This document shows, piece after piece, positions 42,608 through 52,244 of a DNA stretch of 64,000 nucleotides. This stretch comes from Micromonospora echinofusca (GTDB lineage: Bacteria > Actinomycetota > Actinomycetes > Mycobacteriales > Micromonosporaceae). Numbering within the stretch: the stretch's first letter is position 1; each line of letters begins with the position of its first letter. The notes beneath the pieces were generated by a model, which saw only the letters and a program-made list of their open reading frames with translations, was not told the origin of the DNA and ran no database searches. The stretch covers positions 4,057,001-4,121,000 of the forward strand of contig NZ_LT607733.1 in the NCBI RefSeq assembly GCF_900091445.1, given 5' to 3'. The translations under genes were made by a program, and so were the position numbers.

Positions 42608-43069
42608 TCAGCGGTTGCCGCGCTTGGCGGCCCGCCGCTGCTGCTTGATGGTGTCGCGCACCTCACGCTCGGTCTCGGCGTGCCGCCGCGCGGAGGCGGC
42701 CTTGCGGACGCCGTAGCCGAAGGCGGCCACCTTGACCAACGGGTTGGCGGCGGCGGCGGAGACGACGGTCGCCAGGTTCGCGACGTTGGCGGTGACGTTC
42801 TGCGCGTGGCTGGTCATGGTGTCGACCTTGGCGAGCTGGAGGTTGACCCCGTCCAGGGAGGTCTGCACCTGCTCCAGGGCGGTGTTGACGTTCTTCACCG
42901 TGGTGTTCACGTCGCCGAGCAGCGGCGCGGTCCGGTCGTTGAGGTCGTTGATCATCCGGGTGGTGGCGTCCACGGTGTGCCGCAGCCGCAGGATGGGCAG
43001 CGTCAGGATCAACACCAGCATCGCGAACGCGATCGCCGCGATCAGCGCCGCGACCTCGAAAAAGCCCAC
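42608..43069 (-). CDS. DUF948 membrane protein
   Basis: 153 aa. One N-terminal transmembrane helix (FEVAALIAAIAFAMLVLILT, 3-22) followed by long heptad-like helices (HTVDATTRMINDLNDRTAPL, VNTTVKNVNTALEQVQTSLD) typical of DUF948, and a basic C-terminal tail (KQQRRAAKRGNR). GTG start 43069 is set by GAGGAGG nine bases upstream; the longer frame adds only Arg/Cys-rich sequence. 27 bp before the DUF6167-like gene, so probably one operon into alaS. Confidence 0.88.
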   Translation of the reverse strand: MGFFEVAALIAAIAFAMLVLILTLPILRLRHTVDATTRMINDLNDRTAPLLGDVNTTVKNVNTALEQVQTSLDGVNLQLAKVDTMTSHAQNVTANVANLATVVSAAAANPLVKVAAFGYGVRKAASARRHAETEREVRDTIKQQRRAAKRGNR

Positions 43070-43167
43070 GCCTGTCCTCCTCAAGCAGAGTTCCGGGAAC
43101 CCGACGTCCCCGCAACGCGCGACCGTCCTACCCACACCGCCGCTCGGCGACCCGGAGGGGTCGGACG

Positions 43168-43190
43168 GGGGCTGGCGGTCCGCCAGCCCC
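43168..43190. terminator. Hairpin after the Pro-rich membrane protein gene
   Basis: GGGGCTGGCG-GTC-CGCCAGCCCC, perfect 10-bp stem in the 150-bp gap upstream of the DUF948 gene; likely ends the rarA/Pro-rich unit. Confidence 0.75.
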
Positions 43191-43219
43191 AGACCCTACC
43201 GTCCGTGATGGAAACCGGC

Positions 43220-46200
43220 TCAGGACGGTGAGGGTGTCGGTGTCGCGAGCGGATCCTCGGTGAGCGTCGGGAAGGGGTCCTCCCCGGTGAGTGACGGGTC
43301 GGTGGTGGGCTGGGGCCGGGTCCGCTCGTCGTCGATCGCGTTACGGACCTTCACCGACACCAACGAGCCGGAGCACTCCTGCGCAGCGGTCGCCGGGTCG
43401 GGCGACGGCACAACGGCCGGCTCCCCGTCCACCGGCGGCGGCACGCAGGCGGGCTCGCGTACCCACAGGTCGAGGGTGAGCTCGTCCCGGCGCCAGCACG
43501 TGTAGCTGCCCTTGGCCGGCTGCTCCGGGCAGCGACTCACCTTCCACGGCCGCCAGCCGTCGTCGGTCAGCGCCCGCTCGTAGACCTGGGCCGTCTCCGC
43601 GGGCGACCGCTCGGACGTGGCCGTACGTTCGCGCAGTCGGCAGTCGAGCAGGCACCACCGGCTGCCACTGACGTCGTCGACGGGCTGGACCGCCGCCCAG
43701 CCCGGCACGTCCAGCTCGTCGAGGGTGTCGAAGACCGGATCGCGGCTGAGCGTACGGATGCCGAAGTAGAGCGGGATGGCGCCGAGCAGCACGACGCTGA
43801 CCAGGGCGAGGATGCCCATCCGCAGCCGGCGCCGCTCGCGCATCTGGCGGCGCAGTTCGGATCGGGCGCCGCGCAGCCCGCCGGGGCCGGCCGCGTCGTC
43901 GTCCGGCGACTCCGGCTCCGCGGGCCGGCGCAGCGCCGGTCCGTCGGTCGGCTCGGCAGGCGGTACGACCGCCGCGGCGGCCCGCGCCACCACGGGTTCG
44001 CCCGCCGGCGGCGGTACGGGCGCGACACCCGACGGCTCCAGCCGCCCGGGCTCACGATGCGGCGGGAGGGCCCGCCCGGCGGCGCGGTCCTCGGGCCCGG
44101 GGCGGGGCGCCGGGGCGGCTGCCCGGGCCACCCCGGGCGGACCAACGGGGCGGGGGCCCGCGCCGGACGTCGGCTCGGGTCGGTCCCGCCCGGCGACGGG
44201 GGGTCGGACGGCGCCGGGGACCGCACCAGGGCCGGCCGGAGCCGGCGCGGTGGCGGCGGGGCGGACCGGGCCGGTCTGGTCGGTCCGGCCCGGTCCGGGC
44301 GCGTTCCTTCCCGGACCGGGGGGTCCCGACGGGGCCTCGGGGCCGTGCGGGTCGGCCGGGCCGGGGCGGCGCGGACCGGGCGGCGCGCCCGGTCCGGCGG
44401 CGGGCGGCGGCACGGCGGCGGTGCCGGGCCGCGGCGCGACGGCCCGCGCGGCACCGGACGGACCGGCGTCGGGACGCGCGGCACCCCGGGCAGGACCCGC
44501 CGGACCGGCGTCGGGACGCGCGGCACCCCGGGCAGGACCCGCCGGACCGGCGTCCGGGCGCGCGGCACCCCGGGCAGGGCCCGCCGGGGCCGCGTCGGGA
44601 CGCGCGGGGTCGACCGGGGCCGCGCCGGGGCGGGCCCGACCGGCCGGGGTCGGGGCGCCAGCCGGCGGCGGTGGGCCGGCCGGCGCGGGGCGCGCGGCAC
44701 CCCGGGCGGGCGGGCCGGGATGAAGCTCGGCGCCGGGTCGGCCCCGGTCTGCCGGGGGCCCGGCCTCGACGGCGTCGTCGGGTCGCGGCGGCTGCGCGCC
44801 GGGCCGCGCCCGGCCCGCGGGGACCGCGCCGGTCTCGACGCCGCGCTGCGCCGGGCCGGGCGGCACCGCCGCCGGAGCACCCGGAACAGGCGGTACCGGC
44901 CGCTTGACCGTCGGCAGGGCCGGATCGGTGTGGTGGGCACGGCCCGCCTGCCGCAGCCAGTCGGCCGGGCGCTCCGGTCGACCGGCGCGGGACTCACCGG
45001 GCTGACGCCGGCGCCCCGACTCCCCGTCGACGGGACGCGGCCCGTGCGCGGGCTCCTCCGCCACGCCCGGTTCCGCCGGGCGGGGCGTCCCGTCGGGCGT
45101 ACGGTGCGCGGGCGGCGGACCGCCCACCGTGGCGCGTCCGGCCCGGCCGGAGGTCTCGTCGTCGCCGGCCGCCCGCCGGCCCCGGCCCGCGATCTCGCCG
45201 TCGGGCACGGCACGCCGGCCCGCGATCTCGCCGTCGGGCACGGCACGCCGGCCTCGGGCGGCGGGGCCGGCGGGCGGGGTGGCCCCGGCGCCGGGCGGTG
45301 CGGCGGGCACACCGGGCGCGGGTGGTGCGATGCCGGGAGGCGGCAGCGGCGGGGCGTTGCCCGAAGCCGGTACGGGCGGCGCGTTGCCCGAGAGCGGCAC
45401 CGGCGGCGCGTTGCCGGAGCGGGGCACCGCAGGGGCCGCTTCCTCGGTGGCACGGCGCCGACCGGTCGGCGGCGCGGGGCGTCGCTCCCGGTCGGCCCCC
45501 GCACCGCCCGGCACGGCGCCGGGCACCGGCGGGGTGACCATCGGCAGGGATCCGGTGCCGTCGGCCGGCGCGGGTGCGCCGCTGTCGGCCGGACCTCGCC
45601 GCATCCGGCCGGAGCGGGGGTCACGGCCCTCGGCCGACGCCCCGCGCAGCTCGCCGGTCGGCGGACCGGCCGGCGGTTGGGCAGCGCCGGGAGGCGGGAC
45701 GCCGACCCGGGCGGCGCCCACGGCACCGCCCGGCCGCGCGGCGGCCGGCGGCGGCGTGCCGTCCGGCACCGCCGCCCGCCCGTCGGGACGTCGGCCCGGG
45801 GGCGCCCCGGCGGGGTGCGGCGCGTCCGGCGTCTCCGGGTACGGGGGCACCGCCGCACCGGGGCGGGGTCCGCCCGGCACACCGGCGTGGGGGTGCGGGG
45901 GCGTGCCGGGCTGCGATCCGACGGCCGGTCCGGGCTGCGGCCGAGTCCGGGGGTCGGCCTGTGGGTACGCCGGGAAGCCACGCGGATCCGGCGCGACTCC
46001 CTGCGGACCGGCCGGGGCGACCGGCTGCGGGCCCGTCGGGGCGCCGGCCGGCGGGGGCGACGAGGCTGCGGCCTGCGGCCCCGTCGGGGCGCCGGGGGTG
46101 GGGCGCGGCCGCCGGTCCGGGCCGTCCGGACCGGGTTGGGGGCGGCCGGCGGCCGGGGGCCGAGGGCCGGGCTGGTGCGTCGGGACCGGCCCGGCGGCTG

Positions 46201-46588
46201 CGGGGCCGGCCGGCCGGGGCGGTTCCGGCGCGCCCGGCCAGGGCCCGTCCACCGGGCGGGGGCGCGGCGGCTCGACCTCGCCGCGGCGTACCGGGGGCGT
46301 GGCGGTCGGGCCGGGGCCACGGTGGGGTGCGGGCCCGGCCGGGCCCGCCGTCGTCGGCTCACCCGGGCGGGGGCCGGGAGGCGAGGCGGGCTCCACCCCG
46401 TCGGGGCCCAGCTCGGTGCGCTGCTGCTTGGCCGAGCGCAGGTCGTCGATCCAGCCGAACTCCTCGCCGCTGATCGGCTCCTCGGGCTCGGCCTCGGCCT
46501 TGCCCCGCCCCCAGCGGCGCCCCTTGGCGCGGGAGTCGCGCCGCTCGTCCGGGCCGTCCTCCGGTCGCTCCGAACCACGCGATCTCAC
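43220..46588 (-). CDS. Giant Pro/Gly/Ala-rich membrane-anchored protein of unknown function
   Basis: 1122 aa in three parts: a charged N-terminus with a possible short motif ([20 protein letters not shown], about 35-54); some 860 residues of disordered Pro/Gly/Ala/Arg sequence containing internal repeats (14-residue units at DNA 44460-44609, 11-residue units at 45184-45249, and APPVPxSGN units near 45340-45430); then one transmembrane helix (about 924-942) and a 180-residue outer domain with six Cys, including WCLLDC and SRCPEQ...YTCWRRD. GTG start overlaps the rarA stop by four bases. No family recognised. Very long antisense frames here are a product of the extreme GC bias. Confidence 0.8.
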   Translation of the reverse strand: MRSRGSERPEDGPDERRDSRAKGRRWGRGKAEAEPEEPISGEEFGWIDDLRSAKQQRTELGPDGVEPASPPGPRPGEPTTAGPAGPAPHRGPGPTATPPVRRGEVEPPRPRPVDGPWPGAPEPPRPAGPAAAGPVPTHQPGPRPPAAGRPQPGPDGPDRRPRPTPGAPTGPQAAASSPPPAGAPTGPQPVAPAGPQGVAPDPRGFPAYPQADPRTRPQPGPAVGSQPGTPPHPHAGVPGGPRPGAAVPPYPETPDAPHPAGAPPGRRPDGRAAVPDGTPPPAAARPGGAVGAARVGVPPPGAAQPPAGPPTGELRGASAEGRDPRSGRMRRGPADSGAPAPADGTGSLPMVTPPVPGAVPGGAGADRERRPAPPTGRRRATEEAAPAVPRSGNAPPVPLSGNAPPVPASGNAPPLPPPGIAPPAPGVPAAPPGAGATPPAGPAARGRRAVPDGEIAGRRAVPDGEIAGRGRRAAGDDETSGRAGRATVGGPPPAHRTPDGTPRPAEPGVAEEPAHGPRPVDGESGRRRQPGESRAGRPERPADWLRQAGRAHHTDPALPTVKRPVPPVPGAPAAVPPGPAQRGVETGAVPAGRARPGAQPPRPDDAVEAGPPADRGRPGAELHPGPPARGAARPAPAGPPPPAGAPTPAGRARPGAAPVDPARPDAAPAGPARGAARPDAGPAGPARGAARPDAGPAGPARGAARPDAGPSGAARAVAPRPGTAAVPPPAAGPGAPPGPRRPGPADPHGPEAPSGPPGPGRNAPGPGRTDQTGPVRPAATAPAPAGPGAVPGAVRPPVAGRDRPEPTSGAGPRPVGPPGVARAAAPAPRPGPEDRAAGRALPPHREPGRLEPSGVAPVPPPAGEPVVARAAAAVVPPAEPTDGPALRRPAEPESPDDDAAGPGGLRGARSELRRQMRERRRLRMGILALVSVVLLGAIPLYFGIRTLSRDPVFDTLDELDVPGWAAVQPVDDVSGSRWCLLDCRLRERTATSERSPAETAQVYERALTDDGWRPWKVSRCPEQPAKGSYTCWRRDELTLDLWVREPACVPPPVDGEPAVVPSPDPATAAQECSGSLVSVKVRNAIDDERTRPQPTTDPSLTGEDPFPTLTEDPLATPTPSPS
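44460..44609 (-). repeat. 42-bp in-frame tandem repeat, about 3.5 copies
   Basis: Units begin at 44460, 44502, 44544 and (partial) 44586, each starting GGACCGGCGTC or close to it. They encode 14-residue units of the [14 protein letters not shown] type inside the disordered region. The first two are identical; the third and fourth have drifted. Such arrays are prone to copy-number change and to mis-assembly. Confidence 0.9.
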
Positions 46589-48099
46589 TGGTGACCCTCC
46601 CCGGCGGCGTCGCTGCCGCCCTCTCGCGTCGCGTCGGCGCCGCCCGTTTCCGTCTGTCGGCGGCCGTTGCCGGCCGATCCGCCTCCGACCGCCACCGGTG
46701 TCTCCGGGGGCGCGGCCGGTGCGGGCAGCCCCCGGACGATACGGCGCAGCAGCGGCAGCCGGGTGGCGACCGCGCGCTCCGCGCCGTGCTGGCTGGGCCG
46801 GTAGTAGTCGGTGCCGGCGAGGTCGTCGGGGGCGTACTGCTGGGTGACCACGCCGCGCTGGTCGTCGTGGGGGTAGCGGTAGCCGGTCCCGTGCCCCAGC
46901 CCCTTGGCGCCCGAGTAGTGCGCGTCGCGCAGCCCGCGCGGAACCGGCCCGCCCCGGCCGGCGCGTACGTCGGCGATGGCCGCGCCGATGGCGGTGGTCG
47001 CCGAGTTGGACTTCGGGGCGGTCGCCAGGTGGATCACGGCCTGGGCGAGGTTGAGCTGCACCTCGGGCAGCCCGACGTACTCCACGGCGTGGGCGGCGGC
47101 GGTGGCCACGCTCAGCGCCGTCGGGTCGGCCATGCCGACGTCCTCGCTGGCGAAGATGACCAGGCGACGGGCGATGAACCGGGCGTCCTCGCCGGCGACC
47201 AGCATCCGGGCCAGCCAGTGCAGCGCGGCGTCCACGTCGGAGCCGCGCATGCTCTTGATGAAGGCGCTGGTGACGTCGTAGTGGGCGTCGCCGGCCCGGT
47301 CGTAGCGCACGGCCGCCACGTCGACCGCCTGCTCGGCGGTGGCGAGGTCGATCCGCCCGGCGCCGAGGGCCGTGGCGGAGGCCGCCGCCGCCTCCAGTGC
47401 CGTCAGCGCCTTGCGCACGTCACCGGCCGCGAGGCGTACGAGATGGTCCTCGGCCTCGGTCTCCAGGGTGAGCGCGCCGCCGAGCCCGCGCTCGTCGGTG
47501 ACCGCGCGGCGCAGCAGGTCGCGCACCGCCGCGTCGTCCAGCGGCTGGAGGGTGAGCAGCACGCACCGCGACAGCAGGGGCGAGATGACCGAGAAGTACG
47601 GGTTTTCGGTGGTGGCCGCGAGCAGCGTGACCGTGCGGTCCTCGACGGCGGCGAGCAGCGAATCCTGTTGGGTCTTGCTGAACCGGTGCACCTCGTCGAT
47701 GAAGAGCACCGTCTGCGGGCCGCCGGAGCGGCGCTGACGGCGGGCGGTGTCGATCACCGCGCGCACGTCCTTGACCCCGGCGGTCAGGGCCGACATCGCC
47801 ACGAACCGGCGGTCCGTGGAACGGGCCACCAGGTGCGCGATGGTCGTCTTGCCGCTGCCGGGCGGGCCCCAGAGGATGACCGACATCGGCGCGGTGGCCG
47901 AGACCAGTTGACGCAGCGGGGCGCCGGGCGCGAGCAGGTGGTCCTGCCCGACCAGCTCGTCGATGCTGCGCGGGCGCATCCGGACGGGCAGCGGCGAATC
48001 CTCCCCCACCGCCGTGAACCCGTCCACGCCGACGGAACCCGCGGGCGCGGGGGGCGCCGCGGCGGGCTCACCGAGGGAGAAGAGGGCGTCGGACTCCAT
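46585..48099 (-). CDS. rarA: Replication-associated recombination protein RarA (MgsA)
   Basis: AAA+ ATPase of 504 aa working at stalled replication forks. Visible: [15 protein letters not shown], Walker [11 protein letters not shown], Walker [16 protein letters not shown], sensor 1 [20 protein letters not shown] and the C-terminal tetramerisation region with [16 protein letters not shown] and [15 protein letters not shown] low-complexity Gly/Ala tail of about 45 residues ends the protein. ATG 48099 chosen as the first good start; an adjacent GTG three bases upstream is equally open. Coupled to the Pro-rich gene. Confidence 0.95.
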   Translation of the reverse strand: MESDALFSLGEPAAAPPAPAGSVGVDGFTAVGEDSPLPVRMRPRSIDELVGQDHLLAPGAPLRQLVSATAPMSVILWGPPGSGKTTIAHLVARSTDRRFVAMSALTAGVKDVRAVIDTARRQRRSGGPQTVLFIDEVHRFSKTQQDSLLAAVEDRTVTLLAATTENPYFSVISPLLSRCVLLTLQPLDDAAVRDLLRRAVTDERGLGGALTLETEAEDHLVRLAAGDVRKALTALEAAAASATALGAGRIDLATAEQAVDVAAVRYDRAGDAHYDVTSAFIKSMRGSDVDAALHWLARMLVAGEDARFIARRLVIFASEDVGMADPTALSVATAAAHAVEYVGLPEVQLNLAQAVIHLATAPKSNSATTAIGAAIADVRAGRGGPVPRGLRDAHYSGAKGLGHGTGYRYPHDDQRGVVTQQYAPDDLAGTDYYRPSQHGAERAVATRLPLLRRIVRGLPAPAAPPETPVAVGGGSAGNGRRQTETGGADATREGGSDAAGEGHQ

Positions 48100-48122
48100 C
48101 ACGGGAACAGTACCGGGCCCGG

Positions 48123-48149
48123 CCGACGGCGCGGGAAGCGCGCCGTCGG
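48123..48149. terminator. Hairpin between small membrane gene and rarA
   Basis: CCGACGGCGCG-GGAAG-CGCGCCGTCGG, perfect 11-bp stem, located after the stop of the 73-aa gene and upstream of rarA. Confidence 0.7.
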
Positions 48150-48175
48150 GCCGGGCCCGTGATGATCGGTTGCGG

Positions 48176-48397
48176 TCAGCCGCGACCGGGGCGCCGGCCC
48201 CGGTACCACCGGCCGCCGCCCCCGCCGCCCCCGCCGCGCGGGCCCCGGCCGACCCCGGCCAGGTACAGGGAGAGCAGCAGCAGGCCGATGAGCACGAGGG
48301 TGTTCCAGTTGAACAGGTCCGGGGCACCGAAGTTGGTGTCCAGCAGGTCGATGAGCAGGGCGAAGCCGAAAACGACCGCCGCGAGAATGGCGAGCAT
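48176..48397 (-). CDS. Small two-helix membrane protein
   Basis: 73 aa: helix one [19 protein letters not shown], a short loop [12 protein letters not shown], helix two [17 protein letters not shown], then a Gly/Arg tail. ATG start with GGAGGAA upstream. No function known; similar small membrane proteins are common in actinobacteria. It is followed by its own hairpin and is divergent from the GNAT gene across 165 bp with no other gene. Confidence 0.8.
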   Translation of the reverse strand: MLAILAAVVFGFALLIDLLDTNFGAPDLFNWNTLVLIGLLLLSLYLAGVGRGPRGGGGGGGGRWYRGRRPGRG

Positions 48398-48562
48398 GAC
48401 GTTCCTCCGGTGGGGGTTACCAGTGGGTCGGCGCGGGATGTACCCAATCGGTCCGCTCGTCAATCTCCAGGGTGGAGCGACCCGCTCTCCGGGCGGCCCT
48501 GCCGACGGCCGGGGGCCGGGGTACGCCCGCCGCCTGCCCCCGGCGCCTCCTAGGCTGGAGGC

Positions 48563-49303
48563 ATGATCATCGCCGACCAGGCCCTGGAGGGGCGCGACGC
48601 CATCCTGACGGCCGCCGGCCACCACCCGTACGCCCGGCACGCGCTCACCCGCGGCGAGGTGCCACGCGGCTGGCGGCGCGGCGAGGCGGTGGGCTGGCTG
48701 CTGCCGGCGGAGCACGGCCCGCGCGGCGGCGCGCTCGGCGCCCCCGGGCCGGCGGTCGAGCTCTTCGCCAACCTGCTCGCGCGCGGCGCCCTGCGGCCGG
48801 GTCAGTGGCTGCACCTGCCGCGGCTCGACCCGGCGGCGCTGCCCGGCCGGCTGGCCGTGGCCCGCCACGACGAGTGGGACTTCCTCTGGACCACCCAGGC
48901 GTCGCCGCGCCAGCCCGACGAGGAGCGGGTGGTCCGGCTCACCGAGGCCGACCATCCGGCGCTGACCGCCCTGATCGACGAGGCGTTCCCCACCACCACC
49001 TCCCGCCCGGGCGACCCGAGGATCGTCGACTGGTACGGCATCCGCGACGGCGACCGGATCGTCGCCTGCGGCGCCGACCGCAGCCGGGGCGACATCGGCT
49101 TCCTCGCGGGCCTGGCCGTCGCCCCCGACCGGCGGGGCCGAGGTCTGGGCGCGGCGCTGACCGCCGCGATGACCCGGGCCCTGCTCGCCCGCCACGACAC
49201 CGTGGCGCTCGGCGTCTACAGCGTCAACGTCGGGGCGATCCGGCTCTACCGGCGGCTCGGCTTCGCCGCGAGCCTGGCCCGCAGCTCGGTGCAGCTGGCC
49301 TGA
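48563..49303 (+). CDS. GNAT-family N-acetyltransferase
   Basis: 246 aa with an unassigned N-terminal half and a C-terminal GNAT domain. The acetyl-CoA loop is LAVAPDRRGRGLGAALTAAM, followed by the LGVYSVNVGAIRLYRRLGF signature. ATG start. Monocistronic, convergent with the MFS gene over 13 bp. Substrate unknown. Confidence 0.88.
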   Translation: MIIADQALEGRDAILTAAGHHPYARHALTRGEVPRGWRRGEAVGWLLPAEHGPRGGALGAPGPAVELFANLLARGALRPGQWLHLPRLDPAALPGRLAVARHDEWDFLWTTQASPRQPDEERVVRLTEADHPALTALIDEAFPTTTSRPGDPRIVDWYGIRDGDRIVACGADRSRGDIGFLAGLAVAPDRRGRGLGAALTAAMTRALLARHDTVALGVYSVNVGAIRLYRRLGFAASLARSSVQLA

Positions 49304-49316
49304 GCGCCCGGCACGG

Positions 49317-50657
49317 TCAGCCGCCGCGCGGCGCGGCGGCGGACGCCGGGTCGGAGACGGGGCCCGATCCGGTACGGGCACCCGGAGCCGCACCGGCCGC
49401 CGAGACCGCATCGGCTGCCGGGGCGCGGTGGCGGGCCCGCCAGGCCGGCAGGTAGAGCGGCGCGGCGAGGGCCAGCACCACGGCGCCGACCAGCATCGCG
49501 ACGCTGACACTGACCGTGTCGGCGAGCGCCGTCAGCACGATGGCGCCGACCGCGAAACCCGGCTGGCCCATCATCGAGTTCAAAGAGATCACACTGGTCC
49601 GGTAGGGGCCGTCGACCTGCCGGTGCAGCAGCCCCATGTGCAGCGGGTTGGACGCCCCGTGCACCGTGTAGCAGGCGAGGTAGGCGACCAGCACCCCGAC
49701 CGGGCCGGCCAGCAGGCCCATCCCGACGATCGTCGCGCCCTGCACGATCCGCAGCAGGGCGGCGCTCGGCGCGGCACCCAGCCAACGCAGCAGCAGCGGG
49801 GTGAGCGCCGCGCCGGCCCCACCGGCGAGCCAGGCCGCCGAGCTGGCGGGCCCCAGCAGCGCCGCCGCCCGGTCCGGACCGCCGACCACCTCGGCCAGCC
49901 GGACCGGCAGCAGCGACTCGAAGGTGACCATCCCGAAGCCCCAGAACAACTCCACGCAGACAAGGGCGAGCAGCACCCGGGAGCGGCGCAGCAGCCCGAA
50001 CGCCTGCCGGACCATCCGGGGCGCCTCGGCGACCGACGCCCGCAGCGCGCCGGCGCCCCGGGCCGGGCCGACCTCCCGCAGCAGCACCAGCAGGGCAACC
50101 AGGGCCACCGTCTGGAGGGCGATCGCGACCAGCACCGGCACGGCCAACGCGCTGACCGGCCCGATCGGACCCAGCGCGACCAGGCCGCCACCGAGCAGGG
50201 CGCCGGCGGCCATGGCGACGCCGATGACGGTGCCGGCGTGGCCGAGGCCCGGCTCGTAGGAGGCGTCCGGGTCAGCGGCGAGGGTGGCGTCGACGTACCA
50301 GGCTTCCATCGGGCCGCTGTCGAGCGCCCGGAAGACGCCCTGCAAAGCCCAGACCAGGAAGAACAGCGCGAACGAGTCGGCCACGGCGAAGAGCGCGAGC
50401 GAGACGAGGTTGACCAGCCAGGCCACCACCAGGACGGGACGGCGCCCGAGGGCGTCGGCGAGGCCGCCGGTGGGCAGTTCCAGGGCCAGCACGACCAGGC
50501 CCTGGGCGACCGTCACAAAGCCGATCTGCGACAACGTCAGGCCGCGCTCCTGCATGAGCAGGATCATCACGGGGACCATCAGGCCGGTGGGCAGCCAGCG
50601 CAGGCCGTGCAGCAGCAGGAACCGGCGCCGGACCTGGCGTACGGACAACGTGCTCAC
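49317..50657 (-). CDS. Major facilitator superfamily transporter
   Basis: 446-aa, 12-helix permease. The MFS loop signature is GGLADALGRRPVLVVAW between helices 2 and 3. A low-complexity tail follows helix 12. GTG start overlaps the ArsR gene stop by four bases (GTGA), so it is translated with the regulator. Drug or metabolite efflux under ArsR control is likely; the substrate cannot be read. Confidence 0.9.
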   Translation of the reverse strand: MSTLSVRQVRRRFLLLHGLRWLPTGLMVPVMILLMQERGLTLSQIGFVTVAQGLVVLALELPTGGLADALGRRPVLVVAWLVNLVSLALFAVADSFALFFLVWALQGVFRALDSGPMEAWYVDATLAADPDASYEPGLGHAGTVIGVAMAAGALLGGGLVALGPIGPVSALAVPVLVAIALQTVALVALLVLLREVGPARGAGALRASVAEAPRMVRQAFGLLRRSRVLLALVCVELFWGFGMVTFESLLPVRLAEVVGGPDRAAALLGPASSAAWLAGGAGAALTPLLLRWLGAAPSAALLRIVQGATIVGMGLLAGPVGVLVAYLACYTVHGASNPLHMGLLHRQVDGPYRTSVISLNSMMGQPGFAVGAIVLTALADTVSVSVAMLVGAVVLALAAPLYLPAWRARHRAPAADAVSAAGAAPGARTGSGPVSDPASAAAPRGG

Positions 50658-51244
50658 CGTTTTCCCTCCACCCGGGGGAAGGCGGCCAGGAAGACGAGCA
50701 CCGACTCCGCCTCGGGCTCGTCTGGCACCTGCTCGTCGCGGTAGCGCTCGAGCAACTGCCACAGCTCGTCGTTGAGTGCCCGCAGGCGCGCCGGGCCGAG
50801 CGTCAGCAGGACGTCGCTCATGCCGGCGGCGTCGCGCCACTGCCGGGAGTAGCCGTGCTCGGCGGCCATCCAGCGCTCGGCCAGCTCGGCCAGCAGCCGC
50901 ACCTGGTCGGCCTGGATCCACTGCACGGCGGCCCGGGCGTCCGGGTCGTCGTCGAAGTCGGTCGGCTCGAAGTTGCTGATGTCGTGCGCCGCCCGCCACC
51001 ACCGCTGCCGGCCGGTGCCCCGGTCGAGGTCCTCCGTCACCAGGCCCACCTCGGCGAGCTGGCGCAGGTGGTAGCTGGTCGCCCCGGTGTTGGTGTCCAA
51101 CTTGTCGGCCAGCGTGGTCGCGGTTGCGGGACCGTCCGCACGCAACGTGCCGAGCAGCCGCATCCGCAGCGGATGGGCGAGGGTGCGCACCTGCCGGGCG
51201 TCCAGGTGGACCGTGCGCGGGGCAGCCGGTCGTTCATTCTGCAT
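50654..51244 (-). CDS. ArsR-family helix-turn-helix regulator
   Basis: 196 aa. The winged helix covers about residues 15-90 (RTLAHPLRMRLLGTLRADGP, DTNTGATSYHLRQLAEVGLV, wing near TGRQRWWRA), then a helical C-terminal domain of the type seen in ArsR regulators linked to MFS exporters. No metal-site Cys cluster, so a non-metal signal is likely. ATG start 51244; the upstream gap carries a perfect 17-bp inverted repeat that is a strong operator candidate. Heads the ArsR-MFS operon. Confidence 0.9.
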   Translation of the reverse strand: MQNERPAAPRTVHLDARQVRTLAHPLRMRLLGTLRADGPATATTLADKLDTNTGATSYHLRQLAEVGLVTEDLDRGTGRQRWWRAAHDISNFEPTDFDDDPDARAAVQWIQADQVRLLAELAERWMAAEHGYSRQWRDAAGMSDVLLTLGPARLRALNDELWQLLERYRDEQVPDEPEAESVLVFLAAFPRVEGKR

Positions 51245-51261
51245 GGGTGCACAATAGCTCT

Positions 51262-51302
51262 GCACACTTCCTATGCACAATAGCCGTGCATAGGAAGTGT
51301 GC
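51262..51302. promoter_or_regulatory. Candidate operator of the ArsR/MFS operon
   Basis: Perfect inverted repeat GCACACTTCCTATGCAC / GTGCATAGGAAGTGTGC with a 7-bp centre, only 18 bp from the ArsR start. TGCACAATAGC also occurs as a direct repeat at 51248 and 51274. The AT content is well above the surroundings. A role as a hairpin terminator for the upstream SDR gene is the alternative. Confidence 0.65.
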
Positions 51303-51328
51303 GTCGACCGAGCCAGCCCCCGGGCGGA

Positions 51329-52141
51329 TCAGCGGGTGAGCAGTTCGCGCACCCCGCGCAGGCGGGTGCGGAGCAGCCCGGCGGCGCGGGTCGAGTCGAG
51401 GCGCACCTCCGCGGGGCGGAGCACGCCGGTGGCGACGCCGGTGGTGGTCTTCATGCCGGCCGGGTCGATGCCGGAGTGCGCGGCGACCAGCAGGCCCAGT
51501 TCCGCGCGGCTGACCGCGTCCGGACCGGCCACGTTGAGCGGGCCGGCGTAGTCGGTGCCGAGCAGTTCCAGCACGGCGGCGGCCAGGTCGGTGACGTCGA
51601 TCGGACAGCGCAGTTCGTCGGTGAACAGGCTCGCCCGGCCGGCGAGCGCGTCGTGGCAGAGCTGGATCTGCTTGCTCCCCTCCCCGACGATCAGGGAGGT
51701 ACGCACCAGCGCCGCGCCCGGGTCGAGCACGCGCACCGCGGTCTCGGCGGCCGCCTTGGCCGCCCCGTACGGGAACACCGGGCTGGGTGGCTCGTCGTCG
51801 GCGTACGGCTCGGGGCGGCCGGCGTGCAGCGCGTCGCTGGAGATGTGCACCAGCCGGGCTCCCGCCTCGGCGGCGGCGCATGCGACGTGCGCCGCGCCGT
51901 CCGCGGTGACCGCCCAGTCGCCGTACCGGTAGGGGGTGCCGACGACCGCGTCCGGGCGCACCTCGGCGACCAGCGCGCGGACCGCGGCGCCGTCGGTCAC
52001 GTCCAGTCGGCGCGCCGCCACCCCCGGCGTCGCGATCGCCCCCGAGTGGTACGTCCCCACCACGGCCCACCCGGCACCCACCGCCTGCCGGCACACCTGG
52101 GCGCCCAGAAACCCACTACCCCCCACCACGAGCAGCCTCAT
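51329..52141 (-). CDS. NAD(P)-dependent sugar reductase, RmlD-like SDR
   Basis: 270-aa extended short-chain dehydrogenase resembling dTDP-4-dehydrorhamnose reductase. Rossmann loop VVGGSGFLGAQV (5-16), active-site YGAAK, and DVTDLAAAVLELLGTDYAGP late in the protein. The ATG at 52141 matches the beta-1 strand position; a longer frame would run into a palindromic repeat. Alone, without other rhamnose genes, so the substrate is uncertain. Confidence 0.87.
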   Translation of the reverse strand: MRLLVVGGSGFLGAQVCRQAVGAGWAVVGTYHSGAIATPGVAARRLDVTDGAAVRALVAEVRPDAVVGTPYRYGDWAVTADGAAHVACAAAEAGARLVHISSDALHAGRPEPYADDEPPSPVFPYGAAKAAAETAVRVLDPGAALVRTSLIVGEGSKQIQLCHDALAGRASLFTDELRCPIDVTDLAAAVLELLGTDYAGPLNVAGPDAVSRAELGLLVAAHSGIDPAGMKTTTGVATGVLRPAEVRLDSTRAAGLLRTRLRGVRELLTR

Positions 52142-52158
52142 CCCGCCCCACCTCCAGA

Positions 52159-52219
52159 GTTGACCATGAAGTTGTTGTCGCGACACGCCGGGGAGCAACG
52201 CAACAACTTCATGATCAAC
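52159..52219. repeat. Dispersed palindromic repeat, copy B
   Basis: Arms GTTGACCATGAAGTTGTTG and (reverse complement) GTTGATCATGAAGTTGTTG match at 18 of 19 positions around a 23-bp loop that includes CGCGACACGCCG. It lies between aspS and the SDR gene, both on the minus strand. Same family as 6548-6610. Confidence 0.85.
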
Positions 52220-52244
52220 CCAAGGAGGTCGGCGGTGGGCCGGA

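Noticed and set aside
44460..45249. Tandem repeats that might be read as a CRISPR array
   Set aside because: Units are contiguous multiples of three bases inside a coding frame, with no unique spacers and no cas genes.
43567..46847. Very long open frames on both strands opposite the Pro-rich gene (about 850-1000 codons)
   Set aside because: Extreme GC bias leaves all frames open; only the chosen frame has a ribosome site, a transmembrane helix and a Cys-rich domain.
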